Source: a bacterium (GTDB lineage: Bacteria > Planctomycetota > Phycisphaerae > Phycisphaerales > UBA1924). Taken from it: a DNA stretch of 6,723 nucleotides. Under the pieces are notes generated by a model. That model did not search any database. It had not been told where the DNA came from and saw only the letters and a list, made by a program, of their open reading frames with translations. A program made the position numbers and the translations under genes. The stretch spans positions 8,480 through 15,202 of the forward strand of contig NVSM01000038.1 of NCBI GenBank assembly GCA_002401225.1, given 5' to 3'. Positions 1 through 6,723 of the stretch are shown here, piece by piece (position 1 is the first letter of the stretch; each line of letters opens with the position of its first letter).

Positions 1-920
1 TTCATCATCGATGACATCATCGGCGATCGCTCAATAAACTTAAGCACAAACCCAATCATCTTCGCCTGAAACGAGTTGCCCTCGATCAGCTGCAGGATCA
101 TCGCATTGTCCTCACCCATCTCGGCAAGCTGATTTTGAAGCGTGTTGATATCAATATCCGCGTTGATCCAATCTTTCCCGGCCATGTCCATCTCATCGAG
201 TTGGAACGCGACATGAAGCGCCCTGGCCATCAGGGTTTGGATGCCATCGGGAGTCGGCTTGTTTGCCGCGGCTGTTGTGTAAGAGCCTGAGTGGCGAGCA
301 ATATCCGCATCGAGCCCATCGCCGCCCTTTTCTTTGTCCGCGCCTAACGAAACAAACCCGATCGTGTGCCTCATCACTTCGCCATCTTTGATCGTTTTTT
401 CGACCGACACACCGATCGGATGCCCCCATCCATCCGCCCGGATCGATTCGACCACAGCACTAATCCGCGTATCAGAATGCTCGATCATGTCCATCATGTT
501 CTCAGGCAGCCGATGGTTTGTTTGATAGAACATGTCCGCGAGATCCAGCAACAACTCAAGCCGAATCGTTGTCGCGTTGGCTTTGGCTTGATTATCAAGC
601 GATGGATCGATCGCATCAAGCCCAGCGGGTTTCACGCCTTCAAACAACACCGAATCGTACGATTCGAGCAATGCCTGCATATTCTCATAAAAGGGCTTGT
701 CCGCAATATGAATCGCAGAGACCAAATGAATCCGAGGCCCATCGCCATCAATAGGCACAAACGCCCGCTCGCACATCTCAAGAACAACATCCCCATTCTC
801 CGAATCGCTCACACGAGAATATGGACCATTCCCATCGAGTACGCAAGCATGTGTGTTGGCTGTTGCAAGCACTGCTGTGCCTATCGCAAGAACTTGGATA
901 AGACGAGATTGGTAATTCAT
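1..920 (-). CDS. Secreted TraB/GumN-like protein with an internal GspG-like domain (C-terminus cut by window edge)
   Basis: The reading frame is open from an ATG at 920 to the left edge, giving 306 residues with no stop. A Shine-Dalgarno GAGGAG (933-928) lies 7 bases before the ATG. Residues 1-25 look like a signal peptide (R6, then a hydrophobic stretch 7-21, with THA before C26), so the protein should be exported. Residues 63-100 resemble the start of a TraB/PrgY/GumN domain: IHLVSAIH with H71, then YDSVLFEGVKP with E94, the conserved acidic position. Residues 225-298 resume that family (ALHVAFQLDEMD, WINADID). Between them, residues about 112-212 resemble the C-terminal domain of the pseudopilin GspG. 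They have a helix ending in NHRLPENM, then DGWGHP at 163-168, then VSLGADKEKGGDGLDADI at 190-207, which matches the GspG calcium loop. The pilin leader and N-terminal hydrophobic helix are absent. Some TraB-family (TIKI) members are metal-dependent proteases. Here the glycine of the GX2H motif is serine (S68), and the second such motif, if present, lies off the window. Function is unknown; the family call is fairly sure, the activity is not. Confidence 0.82.
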   Translation of the reverse strand, partial: MNYQSRLIQVLAIGTAVLATANTHACVLDGNGPYSRVSDSENGDVVLEMCERAFVPIDGDGPRIHLVSAIHIADKPFYENMQALLESYDSVLFEGVKPAGLDAIDPSLDNQAKANATTIRLELLLDLADMFYQTNHRLPENMMDMIEHSDTRISAVVESIRADGWGHPIGVSVEKTIKDGEVMRHTIGFVSLGADKEKGGDGLDADIARHSGSYTTAAANKPTPDGIQTLMARALHVAFQLDEMDMAGKDWINADIDINTLQNQLAEMGEDNAMILQLIEGNSFQAKMIGFVLKFIERSPMMSSMM

Positions 921-951
921 GGTTTCGCTCCTCGAAGGTATACTGATACAC

Positions 952-960
952 ATTGTACCA
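952..960 (-). promoter_or_regulatory. Candidate extended -10 promoter for the TraB-like gene
   Basis: Read on the minus strand, TGGTACAAT (960 down to 952) matches an extended -10 element (TGn followed by a TATAAT-like hexamer). It would place a transcript start near 945, about 25 bases before the ATG at 920. No convincing -35 hexamer is seen 16-18 bases upstream. The 73-base gap after the chemoreceptor stop codon holds no clear terminator, so read-through from that gene is an alternative. Promoter rules for this lineage are uncertain. Confidence 0.3.
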
Positions 961-993
961 CGAGGAACGAATCGGGATGCAGGCGAACCGGGG

Positions 994-2961
994 TTAGCTC
1001 GCAACCTTAAACCGCGTGACCATCGATTGCATCTCCTCAGCACTCGCCGAGAGCATCGAAGCTGCACTTGCTGCTTCTCGAACACCCTCCGCAGATCGCT
1101 CAATAAGCCCACTAATCTGCTCAATATTCTGGCTCAGCGAGTTGCACGCATCAGATTGCTCCGTCGTCGCAGCTGCGATCCCCGATATTTCGGTGTTCAC
1201 CGCAGCGTTCGCTTGAACAATCAGATCAAGCGACTCGCCGGCTTCTTGAGCAAACGATACCCCCGTCGCCATGCCCTCTTGACAGCTATTGATCGAAATG
1301 ACCGCTTCCTTCGTCTCCGCCTGAATCTCGCTGATCGATTTCCAAACCTCAGCTGTTGCCAAAGTTGTTCGCTCGGCAAGCTTACGAACCTCATCAGCAA
1401 CCACCGCAAACCCACGCCCATGCTCGCCAGCTCGCGCCGCTTCGATCGCAGCATTGAGTGCGAGCAGATTCGTTTGATCTGCAATGTCATTAATCGTGTT
1501 GATAATCTCGCTGATCTTCTCGCTCTTTTCACCAAGATCACTGACCGTGCGTGCAGATAGATTCACAAGTTCCTCGATGCCTTGGATTCCATTGATAGTG
1601 TGCCCAACGACCTCGCCTCCGGTTTTCGCTTGCTGACCAGATTCATTGGCGAGTGCCTCAGCGTGCGAACTCTTCGCAGCCACCTCAGTAATCGACGCAC
1701 TCATCTCCTCGACCGCAGCCGACACCTGATTCAAATGCGAAGATTGCTCATACATGCCCTCAGAAATCTGCTCCGAATTCGCCGAGACCTGCGTCGCAGC
1801 AGATGCAACAGAATGCGACGAGCTGATGATGTCAGTAATCAACGATGAAAGCGAACCGGTCATCGTATTCACCGCAACGGCCATCTCGCCAAGCTCATCC
1901 TTCCGCCCCTCGGGCAAGCTCACCGTAAGATCACCATCTGCAATAACCTTGAGTGCCTCAACGATCGCATGAATCGGTTTGGTGATGTTCTGAATCATCA
2001 AATACCCACCAACAATCGTTAACAGCAATACCGCACCGCTCACAATCATCGCGACCTTTGCCTGTGCCTTCATCGCATTGGCACGCTCAACGACAAGAGC
2101 CGAGAGCGCATCTTCGACATCTTTGAGTATGTTGATGCGTGCCGTCGAAGCTTTGAACCATTTCTCAGGACTCTGATCAAACCCGCCCGTCTCGGCCTTC
2201 GAAAATGCAATCTCTCGATATACCTCTACCTTCGCAAACGACGGATCAGTAATGGCCGACTGATACAACTCAATCGCTTCAGGCGAACCAACTGCCAGGA
2301 ACGCATCCATGAAGTTCTCTTGAGCAGCCATCAGCGATATCTCTTTGGCGTACATCCCAGGGCCAAACTCATCCTTGGCGAATGTATTCGACAGCACCGC
2401 CCGCTCGATCCCTGCCCGCTCTTTCGATTTAAGAAAGTTGGCATACCCTGCCAACTCACGAGCGAGATGATCGTCCGAACTCTCGTGAGCAATATTGGCG
2501 ATCGCATCAAGGAACGCCCCATTCATCTTTGTGTAGTACCCGATCGCATCCTTTGCCGCGATCTCTTGCGAAGATACCTTCATCCGCATCGAACTCAACT
2601 CCGCTGCAATACTCAATGCCTTATTGACCGCTTCTCCAATTGAAACCGACAACTCCGCAGGCGGATTCTCATTCATCGAAACCTGAAGGCTTTCGAGTCG
2701 CCCATCTGTCAAACGACGCTGAGCCGATATCTCTTGAACAAAGTTCACGCCATCACTGCCTAAAAAACCAGCCGTATACCCACGCTCCTTCTGGCACTCA
2801 TGTACCAGAGCACTCATCTCGGTCGCAAGATCAGAAAGTAAAACAATTTTGGCGTTTTCTGCCCCTGCTGTTTTCGCCTTTAAAAATGAAACCGTAGCAA
2901 AGCCCAAAAAGGCAAGCGTGGGGATCAAAAGAAGAATGATAAGCTTTGTTCGGATTGACAT
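994..2961 (-). CDS. Methyl-accepting chemotaxis protein with periplasmic NIT sensor domain
   Basis: This is a 655-residue transmembrane chemoreceptor that should pass a periplasmic signal to CheA/CheW. In order: a membrane segment at about 6-27; a periplasmic domain at about 45-295; a second membrane segment at about 303-323; HAMP at about 325-375 (ITKPI, then DELGEM); and a long helical hairpin to the C-terminus. The periplasmic part carries the marks of the NIT (nitrate/nitrite-sensing) family: [16 protein letters not shown] at 54-69, QRRLTD at 81-86 and KERAGIERA at 180-188. The hairpin tip is canonical, with [19 protein letters not shown] at 495-513 and [17 protein letters not shown] at 515-531. 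Likely methylation regions include AVEEM (416-420) and SAEEM (640-644). By rough count both hairpin arms are about 20 heptads, longer than in E. coli Tsr. No C-terminal CheR/CheB-tethering pentapeptide is present; the protein ends FKVAS. The ATG at 2961 was chosen over a TTG at 2988 because of its ribosome binding site. The family is certain. The ligand is not, because NIT domains are assigned by resemblance and not all bind nitrate. Confidence 0.96.
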   Translation of the reverse strand: MSIRTKLIILLLIPTLAFLGFATVSFLKAKTAGAENAKIVLLSDLATEMSALVHECQKERGYTAGFLGSDGVNFVQEISAQRRLTDGRLESLQVSMNENPPAELSVSIGEAVNKALSIAAELSSMRMKVSSQEIAAKDAIGYYTKMNGAFLDAIANIAHESSDDHLARELAGYANFLKSKERAGIERAVLSNTFAKDEFGPGMYAKEISLMAAQENFMDAFLAVGSPEAIELYQSAITDPSFAKVEVYREIAFSKAETGGFDQSPEKWFKASTARINILKDVEDALSALVVERANAMKAQAKVAMIVSGAVLLLTIVGGYLMIQNITKPIHAIVEALKVIADGDLTVSLPEGRKDELGEMAVAVNTMTGSLSSLITDIISSSHSVASAATQVSANSEQISEGMYEQSSHLNQVSAAVEEMSASITEVAAKSSHAEALANESGQQAKTGGEVVGHTINGIQGIEELVNLSARTVSDLGEKSEKISEIINTINDIADQTNLLALNAAIEAARAGEHGRGFAVVADEVRKLAERTTLATAEVWKSISEIQAETKEAVISINSCQEGMATGVSFAQEAGESLDLIVQANAAVNTEISGIAAATTEQSDACNSLSQNIEQISGLIERSAEGVREAASAASMLSASAEEMQSMVTRFKVAS

Positions 2962-2967
2962 TCGAAG

Positions 2968-2972
2968 TCCTT
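2968..2972 (-). promoter_or_regulatory. Ribosome binding site that sets the chemoreceptor start
   Basis: On the minus strand AAGGA (2972 down to 2968) lies 6 bases before the ATG at 2961. The in-frame TTG at 2988, which would add nine residues (MSTVTKGLR), has no comparable site, and those residues would place extra polar sequence before the first membrane segment. The site therefore supports a start at 2961, giving MSIRTK followed directly by the hydrophobic helix. Confidence 0.8.
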
Positions 2973-2983
2973 TGGTGACAGTT

Positions 2984-3005
2984 GACAATTACGGATGCAA
3001 TTGTC
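2984..3005 (-). promoter_or_regulatory. Inverted repeat upstream of the chemoreceptor gene (possible operator or leader hairpin)
   Basis: GACAATT at 2984-2990 and AATTGTC at 2999-3005 form a perfect 7-base inverted repeat with an 8-base spacer. It ends 22 bases before the ATG at 2961. The 22-base footprint suits a dimeric regulator, and the same bases could fold as a short hairpin in the mRNA leader. No good -35/-10 pair could be assigned around it. That it regulates the gene is inference from position only. Confidence 0.4.
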
Positions 3006-3115
3006 CCCTGCTCGTATCAAGAACTTCGTCCGTGACGATTGCCATCTCAAGCAAGAATACAAAATCAAATAAAGAATATCGTATCTCTGCCTTTTCGATC
3101 GTCTCATGCACCTTA

Positions 3116-3156
3116 AATTGGCTCAGCGAACTGGCCAATTCTTGCCCAGCAAGAAT
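3116..3156 (-). terminator. Two overlapping hairpins after the efflux pump gene (probable transcription terminator)
   Basis: Just after the TAG of the pump gene (3170-3168), the minus strand holds ATTCTTGC-TGG-GCAAGAAT (3156 to 3138), a perfect 8-base stem with a 3-base loop. It is followed by AATTGGC-CAG-TTCG-CTG-A-GCCAATT (3140 to 3116), a 10-pair stem with one bulged A and a TTCG tetraloop. The two share three bases (3138-3140), so the full stems exclude each other at the junction. The run of T after the second stem is short (GCCAATTTAAGG), so this is a weaker intrinsic terminator than usual; it could also stabilise the 3' end of the mRNA. It separates the pump operon from the chemoreceptor gene. 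Confidence 0.6.
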
Positions 3157-3167
3157 CAATGTTCAAA

Positions 3168-6100
3168 CTATTTCGCCTCACTCTTTCTCCCACCAAACCA
3201 GAAGTACAGCGTGGGCAGAACAAACAGCGTGAGAATAGTCGAACTTATCAAACCACCAATAACCACCGTCGCCAAAGGCCTTTGAACCTCCGCGCCCATC
3301 CCCGTATTCACGGCCATAGGAACAAAGCCCAGGCTCGCAACAAGCGCCGTCATCAACACCGGCCGCAAACGCGACAGGCTCCCGTCGATCACCGATTCAC
3401 GCAGAGGCTTCCCAGACGCGACCAACTCATTGATAAAGGTAATCATCACCACGCCATTGAGTACCGCAACACCCGAAAGCGCAATAAACCCAACACCCGC
3501 GCTAATACTCATCGGCATCCCGCGAACATACAACCCAATGATCCCGCCGGTCAACGCCAAAGGCACGCCGGTATACACAATGATCGCATGACGCACATTT
3601 CCAAACGCTGTAAACAGCATAATGAAAATCAACGACAACGCAATCGGCACAACAATCATCAAACGCTGGCGTGCCTTGGCGAGATTCTCGAACTGCCCGC
3701 CCCAGGTAATAAAATACCCTTCAGGAAAGGTGACCTTGGCATCAAGTTCCTCTTGAGCCTGGGCAACAAACGAGCCCATGTCACGCCCGCGAATATTCGC
3801 CTGCACAACAATCCGCCGCTTGGCATTCTCGCGGCTGATCTGATTGGGCCCCTCCGCAATCTCAATATCCGCAACTGCTTCGAGCGGTATATACCGAACC
3901 AAAGGCCCGCTATTCTCCATCGATCCAACGCTGCTGGTGTGTGACGAAGAAAGACCTTCAGGGAGCGGGATCGGAATCTGGCCAACAAGATCGACCCTGT
4001 TTCGGATCTCTTCAGGCAGCCGAACCACGATCGGGAATCGCCGATCACCTTGATACAGCGTCCCGGCTTCTTGCCCGCCAAACGCGATCGAAACAACCTC
4101 CTGCACATCACGCACACTCAGACCATACCGAGCAATCTTCTCACGATCAATATCAATCGTCAGCACCGAAAGCCCGCTCACCTGCTCCACCTTCACATCC
4201 GAAGCTCCAGGAATCTGTTGAAGCACCTTGGCAACCTCATTGCCAGATTTGAGCAACAGATCAAGATCATCACCAAAGATCTTCACCGCAAGATCGCTTC
4301 GTACGCCGCTGATCAGTTCATTGAACCGCAACTCAATCGGCTGAGAGATCTCAAAGTTCTGACCAGGAATCGTGCTAATAAACGCTTCGATCTCCTCAGC
4401 AAGTTCTTCCTGCGTATTCGCCCGCGTCCATTGCTCCCTTGGATAAAGCATCAAATAAGTATCACTCACATTGGGCCCCATCGGGTCCGTCGCGACCTCC
4501 GCCGTTCCTGTGCGCGCAAAGATACTCATGATCTCATCAGGGAACTCTTTGGCCAACGCCTTTTCCAAATCCTTCTGCATCTCAATACTTGTCGTGATCC
4601 CAATACTTGGAATTCGCGCAGGCTGAATCGCCAACGCGCCTTCCCCAAGCTGAGGCACAAACTCGCTTCCAAGACCAGTCGTGATCAAAGCTGCAATCCC
4701 AAGAACAACCACTGCAACACCAACGGTCAACCACCGCAAACGCATCGCGACACCAAGTGCTGGGCGATAGACCGATTTAGTCCATCGAACAATAAAACTC
4801 TCCTTCTCCGAGAAATTTCCACGAAGGAACACCGCGCACGCTGCCGGGATAAAGGTAAAGGTCAAGACCAACGCACCCGCCAACGCCATCAACACCACCA
4901 AAGACATCGGCTTAAACATCTTGCCTTCAATCCCGGTGAGCGTCAAAATCGGGAGATACACGATCATGATGATCAAAATCCCAAACAGCGTCGGCTTGGC
5001 AACCTGCTTGCCCGCTTGCGAGATCACCGCAAGCCGCTCGTCGTTGGTCAGCTTCCGCCCCTTGGCTTTTTGCTCCTCCGAAGCCCGACGAACAATGTTC
5101 TCAACAAACACCACCGCGCCATCAATAATAATCCCAAAGTCGACCGCGCCCAAACTCAGCAAGTTCGCACTCACCTTGTTTTCCACCATCCCCGTCACCG
5201 CGATGAGCATCGAGAGCGGAATCGCACACGCCACAATCACCGCTGCCCGCAGGTTTCCCAGCAACAAAAGCAAAATGACCACAACCAAGATCGCCCCTTC
5301 GACAAGGTTCTTCTCAATCGTGTGAAGCGTCGCATCAACAAGATAAGTCCTGTTATACAGCGTCTTGATCTCAACATTCTCGGGGAGCGTTTTCTGAATC
5401 TCGCCCATCCGCTCATGCACGCCCTCAGAAACAGTTCGGCTATTTGCACCGAGAAGCATCATGGCCGTACCAATAACAACCTCTTCGCCATTGTGCGTGC
5501 CCGCACCAGTGCGCAGCTCATTGCCAATAATCATATCAGCAATATCACGAATATACACCGCAACACCATCAACCGTTTTGACTTTAATACTTCGAATATC
5601 CTCAACACTCTCGATCAATCCTGTCGCACGAACCAGATACGCCTCGCCCGCGTGTTCGATGTATCCGCCACCAGCATTCGCATTATTATCCGCGATCGCC
5701 TGCATCATGTCACGCAGCGTTAACCCAAACGACATCAGCTTGGCCATGTCTGGATTAATATGATACTGTTGCTCATACCCACCAATACTATTGACCTCGG
5801 TCACGCCCTTCACCGTTCTCAGCTGCGGACGGATGATCCAATCTTGCACCGTCCGCAAGTCTTGATCCGTATACTCCGTCCCATCAGGACGCGGCCCAAC
5901 CGCCTCGACCGACCACATATAAATCTCACCAAGTCCTGTAGAAATAGGACCCATCGCAGGCTCGGCCAACCCCGCTGGCAACGCCTCACGCGCTTCGGTC
6001 AGCCGCTCGCCAACCAACTGACGCGCCCAGAATATATCTGTACCATCCTCAAAAACAACCGTCACCTGCGAAAGCCCATACCGCGAAAGCGAACGCACCT

Positions 6101-6341
6101 GCTCAACCTTGGGCAGCCCACTCATCGCCGACTCAATCGGGAATGTAATCTGCTGCTCAATCTCGACAGGCGAAAGCGCAGACACATTCGTGTTTATCTG
6201 CACCTGCACATTGGTAATATCAGGAACCGCATCAATCGGCAGCTTCGTAAAACTATATATCCCGATTCCCGCAATCGCGAGCGTCGCCAAAAGCACAATC
6301 GCACTCTGGCGGATTGAAAACTCAATAATTCGTTCAAGCAT
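3168..6341 (-). CDS. czcA: CzcA-type heavy-metal RND efflux pump (inner-membrane component)
   Basis: This is a complete 1057-residue proton-driven pump of the HME-RND family, the usual length. It should work as a trimer with a periplasmic adaptor and an outer-membrane channel to expel metal ions. The layout is typical: a membrane helix at about 12-30; a periplasmic porter loop to about 343; helices 2-6 at about 345-500; helix 7 at about 537-556; a second porter loop to about 892; and five helices to about 1046. Transmembrane helix 4 reads AVDFGIIIDGAVVFVEN, placing D401, D407 and E414 where CzcA has its proton/cation-relay triad D402, D408 and E415. Other family marks are FNELISGVRSD at 673-683 and GPNQISREN at 831-839. 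The three methionines that bind Cu(I)/Ag(I) in CusA are replaced: by my alignment Q573, V625 and E675. A divalent substrate (Co, Zn, Cd or Ni) is therefore inferred; the exact metal cannot be read from sequence. A Ser/Gly-rich stretch at about 795-817 looks longer than in CzcA. Confidence 0.96.
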   Translation of the reverse strand: MLERIIEFSIRQSAIVLLATLAIAGIGIYSFTKLPIDAVPDITNVQVQINTNVSALSPVEIEQQITFPIESAMSGLPKVEQVRSLSRYGLSQVTVVFEDGTDIFWARQLVGERLTEAREALPAGLAEPAMGPISTGLGEIYMWSVEAVGPRPDGTEYTDQDLRTVQDWIIRPQLRTVKGVTEVNSIGGYEQQYHINPDMAKLMSFGLTLRDMMQAIADNNANAGGGYIEHAGEAYLVRATGLIESVEDIRSIKVKTVDGVAVYIRDIADMIIGNELRTGAGTHNGEEVVIGTAMMLLGANSRTVSEGVHERMGEIQKTLPENVEIKTLYNRTYLVDATLHTIEKNLVEGAILVVVILLLLLGNLRAAVIVACAIPLSMLIAVTGMVENKVSANLLSLGAVDFGIIIDGAVVFVENIVRRASEEQKAKGRKLTNDERLAVISQAGKQVAKPTLFGILIIMIVYLPILTLTGIEGKMFKPMSLVVLMALAGALVLTFTFIPAACAVFLRGNFSEKESFIVRWTKSVYRPALGVAMRLRWLTVGVAVVVLGIAALITTGLGSEFVPQLGEGALAIQPARIPSIGITTSIEMQKDLEKALAKEFPDEIMSIFARTGTAEVATDPMGPNVSDTYLMLYPREQWTRANTQEELAEEIEAFISTIPGQNFEISQPIELRFNELISGVRSDLAVKIFGDDLDLLLKSGNEVAKVLQQIPGASDVKVEQVSGLSVLTIDIDREKIARYGLSVRDVQEVVSIAFGGQEAGTLYQGDRRFPIVVRLPEEIRNRVDLVGQIPIPLPEGLSSSHTSSVGSMENSGPLVRYIPLEAVADIEIAEGPNQISRENAKRRIVVQANIRGRDMGSFVAQAQEELDAKVTFPEGYFITWGGQFENLAKARQRLMIVVPIALSLIFIMLFTAFGNVRHAIIVYTGVPLALTGGIIGLYVRGMPMSISAGVGFIALSGVAVLNGVVMITFINELVASGKPLRESVIDGSLSRLRPVLMTALVASLGFVPMAVNTGMGAEVQRPLATVVIGGLISSTILTLFVLPTLYFWFGGRKSEAK

Positions 6342-6346
6342 CTCGT

Positions 6347-6354
6347 CCTCCTTT
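6347..6354 (-). promoter_or_regulatory. Strong ribosome binding site of the pump gene
   Basis: AAAGGAGG (6354 down to 6347 on the minus strand) is a near-perfect Shine-Dalgarno sequence 5 bases before the ATG at 6341. It lies in the 21-base gap between the adaptor stop and the pump start. It fixes the pump start and suggests efficient independent initiation within a shared mRNA. Confidence 0.85.
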
Positions 6355-6362
6355 GGATTGGC

Positions 6363-6723
6363 TTAGTGCTGATGACCTGCCGAACTCTTACCGAGTTCCG
6401 CTTTCATTAAAAAACTATTCACAACAACCACCCGCGTACCGATCACAATCTCGTCGCCAAGCAACTCAACATGCGTATCACTCTTGCGACCAAGAACGAC
6501 CACAACTGGTTCGATCCCATCCTCATCCTGAATAAACACCACCTGATGCCCCTCAAAGGTCTGGATCGCATCGATGGGCACAACCCGATCTGCACGCCCA
6601 TTGCCCGTCTCAATCTGAACCATCACAAACTCGCCTGGCTTCCAAGAACGATCAACATTCTCAAGCACAACACGCGCCGCAATTGTCCGCGTCTCTTCAG
6701 AAACCGTCGCACTGATATAATCC
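6363..6723 (-). CDS. czcB: CzcB-type periplasmic adaptor (membrane fusion protein), C-terminal part only
   Basis: The frame is open from the right edge to a TAA at 6365-6363, showing the last 119 residues. The gene runs on past 6723; a GTG at 6668 is internal, because the 18 codons before it are in frame and match the family. The visible part begins in the beta-barrel domain (VSEETRTIAARVVLEN, then WKPGEFVMVQI). This is the usual conserved TRT...PG signature of CusB/CzcB adaptors. It continues through the membrane-proximal domain (VVPIDAIQTFEGHQVVFI) and ends KAELGKSSAGHQH. A histidine-bearing tail after KAELGK is typical of CzcB-like adaptors and may touch metal. The protein should bridge the inner-membrane pump encoded 21 bases downstream and an outer-membrane channel, and may hand metal ions to the pump. 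The two genes are surely one operon. The lipoyl and hairpin domains and any channel gene are off the window. Confidence 0.93.
   Translation of the reverse strand, partial: DYISATVSEETRTIAARVVLENVDRSWKPGEFVMVQIETGNGRADRVVPIDAIQTFEGHQVVFIQDEDGIEPVVVVLGRKSDTHVELLGDEIVIGTRVVVVNSFLMKAELGKSSAGHQH

Noticed and set aside
1..840. Frequent GATC and CGATCG words, including GCGATCGC near base 23, as a possible repeated genomic motif
   Set aside because: They mostly follow from common codon pairs such as GCG-ATC and GAT-CGN, and show no regular spacing or positional pattern.
843..854. Lipoprotein lipobox at C26 of the TraB-like protein
   Set aside because: A cysteine follows the signal-peptide region, but the preceding residues are T-H-A. 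Thr at -3 and His at -2 do not fit the usual Leu-Ala/Ser-Gly/Ala pattern. Signal peptidase I cleavage after A25 is at least as likely.
921..993. A terminator after the chemoreceptor gene
   Set aside because: The stretch has only very short self-complementary words (for example GCGA/TCGC) and no stem followed by a T run.
366..1010. Plus-strand open frames opposite the TraB-like gene (366-1010, 334-525, 518-754) and a minus-strand frame at 193-429
   Set aside because: All overlap the frame at 920-1 that has a signal peptide, a ribosome binding site and two family resemblances. The alternatives show none of these.
2962..2988. A longer chemoreceptor starting at a TTG at 2988
   Set aside because: The ATG at 2961 has AAGGA six bases upstream, and the extra nine residues are not needed before the first membrane helix.
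2925..3107. A 60-codon minus-strand frame spanning the chemoreceptor leader
   Set aside because: It overlaps the true start region out of frame, has no good ribosome binding site and no recognisable product.
4050..5723. A 557-codon open frame on the plus strand opposite the pump gene, with others at 3159-3944 and 5760-6317
   Set aside because: The translations are rich in Arg, His, Asn and Thr with no recognisable domain, and they lie wholly antisense to a strongly conserved gene. The minus-strand codon pattern explains the lack of stops.
6363..6668. A short complete adaptor-like gene starting at the GTG at 6668
   Set aside because: The frame stays open to the window edge, and the 18 codons upstream (SATVSEETRTIAARV) are standard adaptor sequence, so the gene is simply cut by the window.

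Overview
All four genes in this window lie on the minus strand, so the window is read from right to left. Base composition is close to balanced by eye. Every reading frame is supported by recognisable protein families. The organism is a Gram-negative-type bacterium with an outer membrane, because the window holds a tripartite RND efflux system and a protein with a secretion signal. The TraB-like protein at the left edge resembles the extracytoplasmic TraB-domain proteins of the Planctomycetota, and it carries a type II pseudopilin-like module of a kind common there. A planctomycete, possibly of the Phycisphaerae, is therefore my best guess, but this is inference from family resemblance only.

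Right part (6723 to 3168): the end of a periplasmic adaptor gene (czcB type) lies 21 bases upstream of a complete CzcA-type RND pump gene with a strong ribosome binding site. The transmembrane-4 acidic triad matches CzcA and the methionine cluster of CusA is absent. The pump should therefore export divalent cations of the Co/Zn/Cd/Ni kind rather than Cu(I) or Ag(I). No outer-membrane channel gene is seen; if it belongs to this operon it lies beyond the right edge. After the pump gene come two overlapping hairpins that probably end the operon.

Middle (2961 to 994): a complete transmembrane chemoreceptor of 655 residues has a periplasmic NIT-type (nitrate/nitrite-sensing family) domain, a HAMP domain and a full cytoplasmic signalling hairpin. 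Its ribosome binding site moves the start to an ATG at 2961. A 7-base inverted repeat sits just upstream.

Left part (920 to 1, cut by the window edge): a signal-peptide-bearing protein has the two recognisable parts of a TraB/PrgY/GumN-like domain separated by about 120 residues. Those residues look like the C-terminal globular domain of the type II secretion major pseudopilin GspG, including its calcium-loop signature. They lack the pilin N-terminus. This nested-domain architecture is the most unusual thing in the window.

The efflux pump genes clearly form one operon. The chemoreceptor and the TraB-like gene are separate or loosely coupled units, and a functional link between them and the pump is not shown by the sequence.
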